A stretch of 64,000 nucleotides of DNA from Neolewinella antarctica (GCF_011927835.1 NZ_JAATJH010000010.1:40914-104913); one strand, 5' to 3'. Positions 34,243-44,550 are shown, counted from the stretch's first letter. Made by a program: numbers and translations. The notes: a model not told the origin generated them from the letters alone.

Positions 34243-37200
34243 CTACCGCAGTACCACCTTCGTCGCGAAGACCGCGCCCGTCTCGGCAATCATGCGGAGC
34301 ACGTACACGCCCGTGGCGTAACCCCCGAGATTGATGTTCCCCGCTGCATCGGGCTTCCCGATCAGGCTTACCCGCCCGGTAGCGTCAACGAGTTCCAACT
34401 CGCGCACGACCTCCCCGGCGGGCGGTTGAACCTTAAGTATGCCGTTACTCGGATTTGGCGAGATGGATAATTCAGCACCAGCTCCGCTAAATTGGACGCG
34501 GCGTACCGGAGAAGTGGATTCGGTGCCGTCAAAATCGCGCTGCGTGATCCGGTAGTAGTTGGATGCGCCTAGCGGTGCTTCGTCCACCAATTCGTAGCGT
34601 TGTTGCGTGCTCGCCGGCAGGGCCGGTACGTCGGCCAGTAGCTCCCACGACCGGGCGTTCCCGGACCGTTCGACCCGGAAACCGGCGTTTTCCGTCTCCA
34701 CCGTCGTTTCCCAATTCAGTACCGCTTGCTTACCGTTCTTCGCCCGTGCCGTGAAGGATAACCATTCCACCGGTAGGGTACAGAGATTTACGTTAACGGT
34801 CGTTGGTTCGGTGACCATTAGTACGTCGGAGGCCACCAGTGCACCGTCCCGGTAGACTTCGTAGGGCTGGTCCACGTCCGAGGCCACGTTGTAGAATTCG
34901 AGGGTGCCATCGGGCTGCGGCATTTTCTTTTCCCCGTTAAAGCTCACTACCGTTTCGGTGGTGGGGTCGTCACACGCAATCGACATCGTCACCGGCCACG
35001 GCGTCGTTTCACTCGCGAAGGCGAACTGAATCTCCGACCAGTCGCTGATACCAATGGTCGACCGGTAGGGATCAAGAACGGCATCCTCCTGGTTCGTGCC
35101 GGCGGCTTCCCAGACGAACCAGCCTTCTTTTTTCGTATTAAACTCCTCGACCGTCCCCGGCACGTTCGTCCACAGACCGAACTCCAGGCCCGCTTCGTTC
35201 GGGTTATCCACCCAGCGGTGGAGTTGAATGTTCTCGATGGCCGGTAACCGCCGGTAGGTCTTCTTCCAGAAGTAAGCCAGCGCGGCCGCCTGGGTGGTTT
35301 CGTTCGCGTTGGCGTTCCGGTCCGCATTGGAACTGAAGCCGTTTTCACTCAGCAGGATTGTCCGCACCTTCTTACCGTTGTACAGCACACTTTCCTGGCG
35401 CACGTAGGCGTCGATCACCTCCAGATTCCGGGGCGTGATCTGGGCGGCGTTGAAGTTGAGCGGCGTTGTGGCGGGGCTATCTTCCCAGACCTTGGGATTG
35501 AACAGGTTAGTCGGGTAAGAATGCCAGCCGATGCCCCATTCGTAGTCACTTTCCAGTTTCATGAGGCCACCGAGGACGGTCAGGATTTCTTTGGAGCGGA
35601 AGTTGGGTCCGTTCTCGCCGCCGACTTTGCTGGCGAAGTGCTTGGTAAAGGAGCTAAATACTTTGGCCGTCGGGTTGTACTTACGCGCCGTAAAGTGGAC
35701 CATGCGCATCGACCGGTCGTAGATCTGCGTGTAGAGTGGGGCTGGTTTCTGGCCGGCGTGCGTCCAGGAAGTGTGGGCGTCGACTTCGTTGTGGATAATC
35801 CACTGATCCATTCGTCCGTACAGCCCGTCCGGGCGCGAATACCGCTTCGCCAGAAAATCGACCAGCATGGTGTAGTGCTCCACGCCGGCGGGGGTGGCCA
35901 CGTTGGCCATACTGTACAGCCCCAGGCTCGCGTCCGGGTGGCGGAAGATGCTGTCGATGACGGGGTTGTTAAATCGGACGGGAATCAACAGCACGAAGGA
36001 AGTCTTAATGCCAGCATTCGTACACGCCACGATGCGGCTGTCGAGGTTATCGACGAAGTTCTGATTGATGTTGTAGCTCTTGCCGTTAAACTGGTAGGTC
36101 GTCGTATTAGCGTTTGCGTTGAGCGCGAAAACGCCGTTGAGCAACAAGTTGATCTTCATGCTCTTGACGCCGAGGTCCGTCAGGTCACCGAAGTTGTTGG
36201 CGAGGGCGTAGGGCGAAAGGCCGTCGAGGCCCTTGACGGTCTCCGCTTTCTCCTCCGCTAGGTTATTCGCCGCAATGGCAACGATGTCGGTCGCCCAACT
36301 CAGCGGGGAGGTTTTGGTGTACGTGCCGTCTCCGTCGTCAGTCACCACGACCCAGCGGGCGTAGAGTCGGTCCTTATCCCGGTCGGCCAGGGGGGCGAAA
36401 CGGGTTTGAGTGACGGTAAATTCGCCGCCGACCGCAGTAATGGGGGTCAGATTTTCGTAGGTGTCCAGGTTGAAGCCGTAGTCTTCGGGGTCGACTTCGG
36501 CCAAAAAGTACGGGCCGGCACCGGTTAGCGTGCCGGTGATGGTCACTTCGGTCTCGTCGATTTTCACGTCGCTTACCCGATCCGCGTAGGTAGTCGTCCG
36601 GTACTGGTTGAACTGCTGGTTAATGACCTGGCTCAGGAACTTGTCGCTGTTCCGCTCGTCGATTTTTTCCTGAGCGGTGGGCTTGCGCAGAACGGGGTTG
36701 CGGATCAAGATGGTTTTAGCGACATTCTCGTTCTTACCGAAATCGAAGCGAAATTCCGTCCGTTTATCGTCCTGAAAATTATCCAGGAACAAGCGGGGGT
36801 TAACGGTAAAGGTCGTCCACCCCGTCGCGGCGGGAAGTTCGCCCGCGTTGAGGAGTTGAGTACCGTTGATGGGTGGGCCGAAGAAAATTTCCAGCAGATT
36901 ATACCCCTCGGCCGCCTGGTATTCGAACTCGATGATGTAGGTGGAATCAATGTTATAAAGCTCCGTCACCGATTTCGTCCGAATCCAGGGGTCGTTACCG
37001 CTGGTGTTAAATTCGTATTCGCGGGGCCCGGTCTCGGTGGCAATTAATCCGCTACTGGTGGCTCCGACGTTGAACTCCAGGGGGACCGTCTCCAGCACCA
37101 CCGGCGGCTCCACGTCGGCGGCCTCGGAAAACGTGGGCTCGCGTAAGTACAACTCATTTACGTTGATCGTCTTACCCGGCTGGCGACCGAAATCCAGGCG

Positions 37201-38019
37201 CAGTTTAGTAACGGGGTCGGCGAGCCAATCCACGTCGCCTTCCTGCATGAACCCGGTAAAGCGGGTTGCGGTGGCTGCCGCGGGTAGCGGTCCGAATTCG
37301 GCCATACGCGTCGGGGTCCAGGGCTCGCCGAAAAAGACGCGAAAATCGTCCAGGGCGTCACCAAAGTAGTCATACTGCAGGACGTAGGTTGTCGCCGGAT
37401 CGTAAGCATCCGTAAAGGGTTGGGTGGCCACCCAGGGGTCGGCACCGGAGGTAACGATGTCGAAGCCACCGTTGCCGTCCGGGGTAACCGTAGTCGCGTT
37501 GGGGTTGGTCTGAGCGGGGTCGAGGTTAAGGGGTATCACTTCCGTAGCCGTCGGCGCGCGCAGTTGCAGGTTGCGGATGCTCAGGCTGGGGCGGCCCGTC
37601 CGGCTAAAGTCGAAGCGAAAGCTTTGGAAAGGACTGTCCCAATTATCGACGTCGAATTTCATGAATGCTTTAAACGTCTGGAAGCCGGTGGTGGCGGGCA
37701 GGTCGGCAAAAGTCACCCGGCGGGCGGAGTTAACGGGCCCGTAGAAGATCTCGAGGAAGTCGAGCCCGGCCGGCGCATCGTATTCGAAGCTGATGACGTA
37801 AACGTTGTCGGGGTCGTAAGAGCCGGGCGAGAAGGCCGCCGTAGGTACGAAAGCATCGTTACCGGTAACGGCAATGGCGTAGGTGCCGGGGGTCGGCTCG
37901 GTGATGGTCATTCGCCGCGCGCCGTTCGTATCGAAGGCCAGGTCGAAACTTTGGGCGCGGACGCCGGTGCCGAGGATGGCCAGTAAAAGCAGGCTGAGGA
38001 AGGTAAATTTTGTTTGCAT
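34243..38019 (-). CDS. T9SS-exported TIM-barrel glycosidase (DUF5722 type) with three N-terminal modules
   Basis: 1258 aa from the ATG at 38019, with signal peptide 1-23 (LGTGVRAQ). Residues about 24-465 hold three related modules of about 140 aa, each ending in LxLRxPTxxE-type sequence (LQLRAPTATE, LYLREPTFSE, PVLRKPTAQE), likely carbohydrate-binding beta-sandwiches. The catalytic region (about 590-990) resembles DUF5722. Two glutamates fit a clan-A retaining glycosidase: E745 in WIIHNEVD and E892 in ILLSENGFSS. The C-terminus (about 1150-1258) is a T9SS type A sorting domain (LSISPNPSNGILKV...GVYVLRM). Surface-located or released, so probably an early-acting endo-enzyme. The substrate is unknown. 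A GGTACAGGA motif lies 60 nt upstream. Confidence 0.78.
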   Translation of the reverse strand: MQTKFTFLSLLLLAILGTGVRAQSFDLAFDTNGARRMTITEPTPGTYAIAVTGNDAFVPTAAFSPGSYDPDNVYVISFEYDAPAGLDFLEIFYGPVNSARRVTFADLPATTGFQTFKAFMKFDVDNWDSPFQSFRFDFSRTGRPSLSIRNLQLRAPTATEVIPLNLDPAQTNPNATTVTPDGNGGFDIVTSGADPWVATQPFTDAYDPATTYVLQYDYFGDALDDFRVFFGEPWTPTRMAEFGPLPAAATATRFTGFMQEGDVDWLADPVTKLRLDFGRQPGKTINVNELYLREPTFSEAADVEPPVVLETVPLEFNVGATSSGLIATETGPREYEFNTSGNDPWIRTKSVTELYNIDSTYIIEFEYQAAEGYNLLEIFFGPPINGTQLLNAGELPAATGWTTFTVNPRLFLDNFQDDKRTEFRFDFGKNENVAKTILIRNPVLRKPTAQEKIDERNSDKFLSQVINQQFNQYRTTTYADRVSDVKIDETEVTITGTLTGAGPYFLAEVDPEDYGFNLDTYENLTPITAVGGEFTVTQTRFAPLADRDKDRLYARWVVVTDDGDGTYTKTSPLSWATDIVAIAANNLAEEKAETVKGLDGLSPYALANNFGDLTDLGVKSMKINLLLNGVFALNANANTTTYQFNGKSYNINQNFVDNLDSRIVACTNAGIKTSFVLLIPVRFNNPVIDSIFRHPDASLGLYSMANVATPAGVEHYTMLVDFLAKRYSRPDGLYGRMDQWIIHNEVDAHTSWTHAGQKPAPLYTQIYDRSMRMVHFTARKYNPTAKVFSSFTKHFASKVGGENGPNFRSKEILTVLGGLMKLESDYEWGIGWHSYPTNLFNPKVWEDSPATTPLNFNAAQITPRNLEVIDAYVRQESVLYNGKKVRTILLSENGFSSNADRNANANETTQAAALAYFWKKTYRRLPAIENIQLHRWVDNPNEAGLEFGLWTNVPGTVEEFNTKKEGWFVWEAAGTNQEDAVLDPYRSTIGISDWSEIQFAFASETTPWPVTMSIACDDPTTETVVSFNGEKKMPQPDGTLEFYNVASDVDQPYEVYRDGALVASDVLMVTEPTTVNVNLCTLPVEWLSFTARAKNGKQAVLNWETTVETENAGFRVERSGNARSWELLADVPALPASTQQRYELVDEAPLGASNYYRITQRDFDGTESTSPVRRVQFSGAGAELSISPNPSNGILKVQPPAGEVVRELELVDATGRVSLIGKPDAAGNINLGGYATGVYVLRMIAETGAVFATKVVLR
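37951..37971 (-). repeat. short interspersed repeat at a signal-peptide end
   Basis: On the minus strand GGCACCGGCGTCCGCGCCCA, read as GTGVRAQ at the signal cleavage site. Confidence 0.7.
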
Positions 38020-38049
38020 GAATGGTTTGTGTTTAGTAATCAACTACTC

Positions 38050-38088
38050 TAAAGTTATTGACCCAGACTACTTCACCCGTCCTGTACC
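38050..38088 (-). promoter_or_regulatory. regulon motif GGTACAGGA plus -7-like box
   Basis: On the minus strand GGTAGGTACAGGACG (GGTACAGGA at 38088-38080) is followed after 22 nt by TAACTTTA (38057-38050), then the DUF5722-type gene. The same intergenic region serves the divergent GH78 operon, whose ATG is at 38222. Confidence 0.65.
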
Positions 38089-38221
38089 TACCGGCTCCGT
38101 TACGCTCTACCCCGCCATTTTGTACGAACACCCCCCCGCACCCCGAAAGAGCAGGATGCCCAAAGCCACCGCCCTACCCTATTTTACTTGCCGTTTCGAT
38201 CTTGCAAAACCAACTTTATAC

Positions 38222-40909
38222 ATGACGACCACCCGGCTGTTCTTCACTCTGCTCTTCCTGTCACTCCTCTGCACCAGCGTCCGCGACGCGAAAGTTAGTC
38301 CCGTACTTAGTCGGGACGCCCAAACGGCACTAAAAGTCACCAACCCCCGCGTAGAGTACCAAAGCGGCAACGTTTCCGTCGATGTGGACAAGCCCCGCTT
38401 CAGTTGGGAACTAACCGGCGAAGGGCAGGACCGCCAACAATCCGCCTACAGAATTACCGTACACGATGACGGCGGAGAAACCTGGAACACGGGCAAGATC
38501 ACCTCCCGCGCCACGAATCAGATCGCGTACGAAGGGACGACCTTGCAATCCAACCGACAATACACCTGGGGCGTCACCAGTTACGACGAAAACGACCGCG
38601 CCTCCACCGTAAACGGCGGCACGTTTCGCACCGGCCTCCTCCATTTCTCCGACTGGAAAGGCGAATTTATCGGCCACGACGTCGGCTACGATACCACCGA
38701 TAAATACAAAGAATTATACCTCCCGCCCGCCCGCTATTTGCGCAAAGATTTCGAGGTGGCCGGAAAAGACATCAAACGCGCCACGGCCTACACCACCGCC
38801 CACGGGCTATACGAACTGAGCATCAACGGCGAGAAGGTGGGCGACGAACTATTCCTCCCCGGCTGGACGGATTACGACAAGCGACTTTACTACCAAACCT
38901 TCGACGTGAAACCCTATTTAGAAGCCGGCGACAACACCGTCGGCGTCACCCTGGCCGACGGCTGGTACGCCGGCTACGTAGGCTACGCGCTGCTCACCCG
39001 CCAGGATAAAGTCCGGGAATTCTACGGCGTCAACCCCGCCTTCATGGGCCAGATCCACGTCGAATACACGGACGGAACGACCGACACAATCGCCTCCAAC
39101 GAAACCTGGCAAGCCAACACCGGCCCCATCCTCGAAGCCGACATCCTGATGGGCGAAACCTACGACGCCCGCCTGGAAATGGACGGCTGGGATAGCCCCG
39201 GCGCCGACACGACCGGCTGGCAAAAACCCCGCCCCTACGTCTTCGCTAAAGGCCGCCTGCAAGCCTACCCCGGCGAGTACGTCAGCGTGCGCGAAAGCCT
39301 CCCCGCCCTGAAAATGACTGAGCCGGAACCGGGCACTTATATCTACGACCTGGGCAAAAACTTCGCCGGCATCATCGAACTGAAAGTCGACGTACCGGCC
39401 GGCACCGAGATCAAAATCCGCTACGCCGAACTGCTGCGCGACGAGGACGGCGGCATGATGACCGGCAACCTGCGCAAAGCCCGCGCGACCGATACGTACG
39501 TCGCTAAGGGCGGCGGCACCGAGGTGTGGCGACCACGCTTCACCTACCACGGATTCCAATTCGTGGAGCTGACGGGCCTGCCGACCGCCCCGGGTTTGGA
39601 CGCCGTTACCGGATTGGTACTCAGCTCGATAGAAATGGATGCGGGCCAATTTACCAGTTCGAACCCCATGAACAACCAGCTCTTCGAAAACATCAAAACC
39701 ACCCAGGCAGCCAATTTCTTCGAAGTCCCCACCGACTGCCCCCAACGCGACGAGCGACTCGGCTGGACGGGCGACGCGCAGGCCTTCGTCCGCTCGGCCA
39801 CCTACACGGCGGACGTGGCGGCGTTTTTCACTAAGTGGCTAATTGATCTCGACGACAGCCAATTGTGGTTCGGTGCCTATCCCAATTTCGCGCCCTTCCC
39901 CTTCAGCCGCCCGGGTTCCTACTCGCCCGCCTGGATGGACGCCGGCGTGATCGTCCCCTACACCATTCACCAGGTTTACGGAGATACGCGGGCGCTGGAA
40001 AAAGCGTGGGACGGAATGGAGAAATTTATGGATTTTCAGGCGGACGCCAGTACGGATTACCTCCGCCCCGGAGCCGGAAAAAACTGGGGCGATTGGTTGA
40101 CGACCGGCGCTGCGACGAGTAATGATTTTATCGCTTCGGCTTACTACGCTTACGATGCGACGTTAATGGCGAAAATGGCCGATGCTTTGGGTAAACCCGA
40201 ACGGGCGAATCATTATCGTGATGTGTTTCAAAACATTAAAACAGCCTTCAGTAAAAAATATATTCTACCTGACGGAAGTACCACGGAAGGTACGCAGACG
40301 GCTTACGCACTTGCGCTGTATTTCGATCTTTATCCGGCCGATCTCGCAGCCGAGGGAGCCAAACAGCTGGCGCAGTCGATTACCGAAAACGGCGACAAAT
40401 TCTCCACCGGTTTCCTCGGTACGAAGCACGTCATGCTGGTCTTATCGCAGTTCGGCCACCACGATCTTGCGTACCGTGTTTTTCAGCAGACGGACTATCC
40501 GAGTTGGGGTTTTTCCGTCGCCAACGGCAGCACCTCCATCTGGGAACGGTGGAATAGCTACACGAAGGATGCCGGCAGCAACGAGAAGATCAACGCCGCG
40601 ATGAATTCCTTTAGCCACTACGCTTTCGGGTCGGTCGCGGAGTGGATGTATCGGTACGGTTTGGGTATCGAGACGGACGGAGCGGGCTTTCGGGAAATTA
40701 CGATTCAACCGGCCATTAGTAAGGAGATTGACGAGATGAGCGGAAGTTATAATTCCATCAACGGCCCCATTGCTTCTTCGTGGAAACGAACGGGAAATAC
40801 GGTCACCGTTGATGTCACTATCCCCGTCAACACTACGGCGACCGTTCACTTGCCCGAAAGAACGGAAAAAATTGGCTCCGGTACTTATTCATTCGAGGTT
40901 ATAGAATAA
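38222..40909 (+). CDS. GH78 alpha-L-rhamnosidase
   Basis: 895 aa. Releases terminal alpha-L-rhamnose by inversion. The ATG at 38222 starts a signal segment ending LLCTSVR. The frame upstream to 37883 is antisense to the DUF5722 gene and is not coding. Order: Fn3-like N-domain (about 40-150), two beta-sandwiches, then the (alpha/alpha)6 barrel with D505-C-P-Q-R-D-E-R-LGWTGDAQ (E511 is the likely general acid) and a C-terminal beta-sandwich. An 11-residue insert (about 23-33) comes from the long interspersed repeat in frame (VSPVLSRDA). It is 7 nt ahead of the second GH78 gene, so they form an operon. Confidence 0.93.
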   Translation: MTTTRLFFTLLFLSLLCTSVRDAKVSPVLSRDAQTALKVTNPRVEYQSGNVSVDVDKPRFSWELTGEGQDRQQSAYRITVHDDGGETWNTGKITSRATNQIAYEGTTLQSNRQYTWGVTSYDENDRASTVNGGTFRTGLLHFSDWKGEFIGHDVGYDTTDKYKELYLPPARYLRKDFEVAGKDIKRATAYTTAHGLYELSINGEKVGDELFLPGWTDYDKRLYYQTFDVKPYLEAGDNTVGVTLADGWYAGYVGYALLTRQDKVREFYGVNPAFMGQIHVEYTDGTTDTIASNETWQANTGPILEADILMGETYDARLEMDGWDSPGADTTGWQKPRPYVFAKGRLQAYPGEYVSVRESLPALKMTEPEPGTYIYDLGKNFAGIIELKVDVPAGTEIKIRYAELLRDEDGGMMTGNLRKARATDTYVAKGGGTEVWRPRFTYHGFQFVELTGLPTAPGLDAVTGLVLSSIEMDAGQFTSSNPMNNQLFENIKTTQAANFFEVPTDCPQRDERLGWTGDAQAFVRSATYTADVAAFFTKWLIDLDDSQLWFGAYPNFAPFPFSRPGSYSPAWMDAGVIVPYTIHQVYGDTRALEKAWDGMEKFMDFQADASTDYLRPGAGKNWGDWLTTGAATSNDFIASAYYAYDATLMAKMADALGKPERANHYRDVFQNIKTAFSKKYILPDGSTTEGTQTAYALALYFDLYPADLAAEGAKQLAQSITENGDKFSTGFLGTKHVMLVLSQFGHHDLAYRVFQQTDYPSWGFSVANGSTSIWERWNSYTKDAGSNEKINAAMNSFSHYAFGSVAEWMYRYGLGIETDGAGFREITIQPAISKEIDEMSGSYNSINGPIASSWKRTGNTVTVDVTIPVNTTATVHLPERTEKIGSGTYSFEVIE
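38270..38322 (+). repeat. interspersed repeat, long form inside a signal region (copy L2)
   Basis: TGCACCAGCGTCCGCG, a 33-nt insert, then CCCA. Without the insert the DNA would read CTSVRAQ as in the GH2 gene (FTSVRAQ). The insert adds 11 codons in frame. Confidence 0.85.
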
Positions 40910-40916
40910 AATCATC

Positions 40917-43421
40917 ATGCGGTATCCAGTCTTGTTGTTCCTACTTCCGTTTCTTGGCTGCGCGGAGGAAACGCCGATTGAGGTGCTACCTATTCCTGAT
41001 CAACGTGATTGGCGGGCGGAATGGTTGTCTTTTCCGACGACGGATACGGACTTGGTAGACACGCTCGTTCTCCCGCCCGCCGCATATTTCCGCAAAAGTT
41101 TTGAGCTCGAAGCAATGCCGGAACGGGCGATTGTGTACGTTTCCGCGCTAGGCTTGGTGGAGCCCCGGATTAACGGGGAAGCCGTTACGGGTGACCTTTT
41201 CTTACCCGGTTGGTCTGACTATAATAAGCGCATTTATTACCATGCTTACGACGTGACGGACTTACTGCGAGCGGGTAAAAACGTCATCGGCTGCACCTTG
41301 GCGGACGGTTGGTACGCGGGTTACGTCGGTCCCAAGTCCTTGTCGAATCCCGAAAATCGCGGTCTCTACGGCGATACTACGGCGTTGATCGTGCAGTTGG
41401 ATTTGCTGCAGCCTGAGGGTGAGACCGTCAGCATAGTATCCGACAGCAGCTGGCGGGCTAGTACCGGACCGCTGCGGTACGCTGATTTATTGATGGGGGA
41501 ATTCTATGACGCGCGGTTGGAAAACCCGGGCTGGGATGCACCTAATTTTAATGCAATTAATTGGGCGTCCCGACAGAGTACGGGACTAGCTTTCGAGTCG
41601 CGGCCGCTGGTGCAAGGTCAGGACGGAGCGCAGTGGACACAGCGCCTCGAACTTTATCCGGGAAATCAAATAAATACCTACGACGAGCTAGTACCGGTAA
41701 AGATTACCGAGCCTGAAAGTGGTGCTTACCTCTTCGATATGGGGCAAAACTTCGCCGGCCACGTCCGGCTAAGCGTAAGCGGCCCTGCAGGTGACACCAT
41801 CCGCCTCCGCCACGGCGAAATGCTGAATACGGACGGTAGTCTAATGACCGAGAACCTACGTTTTGCCCGGGCGACGGATACTTATGTTTTAAATGGGGAT
41901 GGCGAGGAAGTGTGGGAGCCCCGTTTCACGTACCACGGTTTCCAGTACGTAGAAGTTAGTGGCTTACGACAAAAGCCCGGTCCGGAACTACTAACCGGCG
42001 TCGCCGTCAGTGCCTCGACGCCCATGACGAGTACTTTCAGTAGCTCCGACACCCTCCTCAACCGGCTCTACGAGAACATCGTCTGGACCCAGCGCTCCAA
42101 TTTCCTCGAAGTCCCGACCGACAGTCCCCAGCGCGACGAACGCCTCGGCTGGCTCGGCGACGCACAGATCTTCTCCCGCTCCGCCCTCTACAACGCCGAC
42201 CTGAATGACTTCTACCGCAAGTGGTTCGCCGATTTACGTGATGCGCAGTACGACTCCGGCGCCTACGCCAACTTCGCGCCCCGCCCTTACCCCGACCTCG
42301 TCTGGTATTCTCCCGGCTGGATGGAAGCCGGCCTGATGGTACCCTACAACGCCTGGCAGTTTTCCGGAGATACTTCCCTGATTGCCGAGCACTACGAATC
42401 GATGACCGGATTCATGGATTTCGTCATCGCCAAGAGCGAACCCTTCGGCTATTTCTACCCCGAGAACTCCTGGACAGAGATTGGCCCCAAAGGCGGTTTC
42501 GGTGATTGGCTGGCGTTGACGGATAAGCACCTGGCGCACGACATCCTGGCCTCCATTTACCTAGCGCATTCCTTTCATATCATGGCCGAAATGAGCTCTG
42601 CTCTAAACAAAACAACCCAGGCATCCCGCTACCGAGCCTTATTTGATAAGTCCAAGGCTGCTTTTATAAGCCACTACGTTGCGCCGGACGGTCGCTTCCT
42701 AATCGATGAAGCGAAATACGGCGACGGAAAGGGGTACTTCGAAGGCGAAAAAGGCTTCACCGGCCACACCCAATCCGGTTACGCCTCGGCGATCTACTTC
42801 GATATTTTACCGGATAGCTTAGCGGCGCTGGCGGCGGGCCACCTGGTCGATCTGGTGGAGGCTGCCGACCGCAAACCCACCTCCGGCATCCTGGGTATCC
42901 GACAACTCTTACCGGCCCTTTCCAAGATCGGTCGGGGTGACCTGGCCTACGCGATGCTGCTCGACGAGCGCTACCCCGGCTGGGGTTTTCAGATCGCCAA
43001 CGGTGCTACGACCATCTGGGAACGCTGGAATAGCTACACGCACGAGGAGGGGTTCGGTGGTGCCAGGAACGCCAAGATGAATTCTTTTAATCACTACGCC
43101 TTTGGCGCGGTGGGCCAGTTTCTGTTCAGTGAAATGGCGGGGATTCGTCCGGCGGAACCGGGTTTCGCAACTATTCTAATTCAACCCGATTTTGGCGACG
43201 GCTCGCTGCGGGAGCTTGTGGCGACTTACTTGTCCACCCGTGGTTTAATCGAGTCCGCCTGGGAGATCGACGGGGATGAAGTGCACCTAACCGTCAGTAT
43301 TCCCAAAGGCACTACCGCTACGGTTCTGCTACTTAGCACTGATACGGACCGGCGGGAACAAGCAATTGGCCCGGGCACCCACGAATTCACCTTTTCACTG
43401 CTCGCCAGCACCGAGCGCTAA
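40917..43421 (+). CDS. GH78 alpha-L-rhamnosidase, lipoprotein
   Basis: 834 aa, similar in layout to the preceding enzyme but lacking the first Fn3-like domain. The N-terminus is a lipoprotein signal, LPFLGC (C15), so it should be anchored in the outer or inner membrane. The catalytic motif is D402-S-P-Q-R-D-E-R-LGWLGDAQ (E408 is the likely acid). The catalytic barrel is followed by a C-terminal sandwich with GRGDLAYAML and GWGFQIANGATTIWERWNSYT, both shared with the upstream gene. A reversed long interspersed repeat (41562-41614) is read in frame as GRPTEYGTS-like sequence WASRQSTGLAFES. It probably attacks a different rhamnosyl linkage from its neighbour. Confidence 0.93.
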   Translation: MRYPVLLFLLPFLGCAEETPIEVLPIPDQRDWRAEWLSFPTTDTDLVDTLVLPPAAYFRKSFELEAMPERAIVYVSALGLVEPRINGEAVTGDLFLPGWSDYNKRIYYHAYDVTDLLRAGKNVIGCTLADGWYAGYVGPKSLSNPENRGLYGDTTALIVQLDLLQPEGETVSIVSDSSWRASTGPLRYADLLMGEFYDARLENPGWDAPNFNAINWASRQSTGLAFESRPLVQGQDGAQWTQRLELYPGNQINTYDELVPVKITEPESGAYLFDMGQNFAGHVRLSVSGPAGDTIRLRHGEMLNTDGSLMTENLRFARATDTYVLNGDGEEVWEPRFTYHGFQYVEVSGLRQKPGPELLTGVAVSASTPMTSTFSSSDTLLNRLYENIVWTQRSNFLEVPTDSPQRDERLGWLGDAQIFSRSALYNADLNDFYRKWFADLRDAQYDSGAYANFAPRPYPDLVWYSPGWMEAGLMVPYNAWQFSGDTSLIAEHYESMTGFMDFVIAKSEPFGYFYPENSWTEIGPKGGFGDWLALTDKHLAHDILASIYLAHSFHIMAEMSSALNKTTQASRYRALFDKSKAAFISHYVAPDGRFLIDEAKYGDGKGYFEGEKGFTGHTQSGYASAIYFDILPDSLAALAAGHLVDLVEAADRKPTSGILGIRQLLPALSKIGRGDLAYAMLLDERYPGWGFQIANGATTIWERWNSYTHEEGFGGARNAKMNSFNHYAFGAVGQFLFSEMAGIRPAEPGFATILIQPDFGDGSLRELVATYLSTRGLIESAWEIDGDEVHLTVSIPKGTTATVLLLSTDTDRREQAIGPGTHEFTFSLLASTER
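41562..41614 (-). repeat. interspersed repeat, long form inside a coding sequence (copy L3)
   Basis: A complete 53-nt copy in reverse orientation, with TGCACCAGCGGCCGCG, a 33-nt core and CCCA on the minus strand. It lies about a quarter of the way into the second GH78 gene without breaking the frame. Confidence 0.8.
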
Positions 43422-43495
43422 GAACAAGTACCCCATTAGTGCGCTTGATGAACCTACCGAGCGGCGTTCTACGTAGCGCCGTTACTTGCACCCCA

Positions 43496-44410
43496 TCAGA
43501 AGTTTGACAAATATTCCAACTGGTTAATGTGGCGCTTGGACGTCCGCTCGTACAGTTCGTAAACGATTCCATCCTTCAGCCCGACGCGCGGCACGAGGAT
43601 GGCGTCCGCCCCCACCCGCTCCAGCACGTGAATGTAGATTTCCGCGGCGGGGATAATGACGTCGGCCCGGTCGGAGTTCAGTTTCAGGATGGTGTGACGC
43701 TGTTTGAGGGTAAACGCTTTGATGTAGGCGCGCAACGCTCTGAGTTCGACTACGGACATTGCACCCTTGCCGGACCGGCTGGACAGTTTGTACAAGCGGT
43801 TGATGTTGCCGCCGGTTCCGATCCCGATAACGTTTTTCATCTTCCCGAAATCGCCTTCCTTAATCCAGTGGTCCATTTCCTTAAAGACCCCGGCACGCTG
43901 CTCGGCGTTCAGCTTACGGACAGTTCCGATTTTGAACGAGCGGCCGTTGACGAGCTCCTTCCCCCGGTATAAATTCACCTCCGTGCTACCGCCGCCCACG
44001 TCGATGTGTACGGAGGGCCGGTCGCTTAAGTACGGAATGATGGCTTTGTTGAGGATGCTGGCTTCGTCCGCCCCCGAGATGATCTGAATGTCGACGCCGG
44101 TCATCGCGTGAATCAGGTTGCGCACGTCCTCCCCGTTCTCCGCCTCGCGCATGGCGGAGGTGGCGACGGCGAAGCTGGCCTTGACGTCGTAGAGCTGGGT
44201 CAGTAAGTGAAACGTCTGCATCAGCTTACCAAACTTAGCAATCGTTGCCTGGCTGAGTTTCCCCTCGTTGAAAACGTCCTGACCGAGGCGGAGGGGGAAA
44301 CGGAGATACTCCAGGCTTTTGAAGCTGATGAACTCCTCGTCTTCGTCGTACACCTGGGCGATTTGGAGGCGGATGGCGTTGGAGCCTATGTCGATGGCGG
44401 CTAGTTTCAT
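43496..44410 (-). CDS. Ppx/GppA phosphatase family protein
   Basis: 304 aa. An ASKHA-fold enzyme hydrolysing polyphosphate or pppGpp. Phosphate-binding motifs IDIGSNAIRLQI (6-17), VDVGGGSTEV (about 137-146) and GIGTGGNI (about 197-204) are intact. Shorter than E. coli Ppx and GppA because the C-terminal HD-like domain is absent, which is common in Bacteroidota. Cytoplasmic. It faces the GH78 operon across a 74-nt gap and does not look part of the sugar pathway. Confidence 0.9.
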   Translation of the reverse strand: MKLAAIDIGSNAIRLQIAQVYDEDEEFISFKSLEYLRFPLRLGQDVFNEGKLSQATIAKFGKLMQTFHLLTQLYDVKASFAVATSAMREAENGEDVRNLIHAMTGVDIQIISGADEASILNKAIIPYLSDRPSVHIDVGGGSTEVNLYRGKELVNGRSFKIGTVRKLNAEQRAGVFKEMDHWIKEGDFGKMKNVIGIGTGGNINRLYKLSSRSGKGAMSVVELRALRAYIKAFTLKQRHTILKLNSDRADVIIPAAEIYIHVLERVGADAILVPRVGLKDGIVYELYERTSKRHINQLEYLSNF

Positions 44411-44550
44411 GGGGTGTTCAGTTGTGCGTGGATAGGTAGAAGCTGGGTAATGAGAATCCGGCAGGAATAGCGTTACTCAACAGAGAGCCAGCATTGTTAA
44501 TTATGTCAAATTTGTAGTGCGAAAATTTATTCGGCTTTCCCCCCGCTATC

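Noticed and set aside
37883..38221. 113-residue extension of the GH78 gene
   Set aside because: Largely antisense to the 5' end of the DUF5722-type gene, and it would bury the signal peptide.
38918..39745. 275-aa frame opposite GH78
   Set aside because: Gly/Val-rich antisense of the rhamnosidase, same pattern as other shadows.
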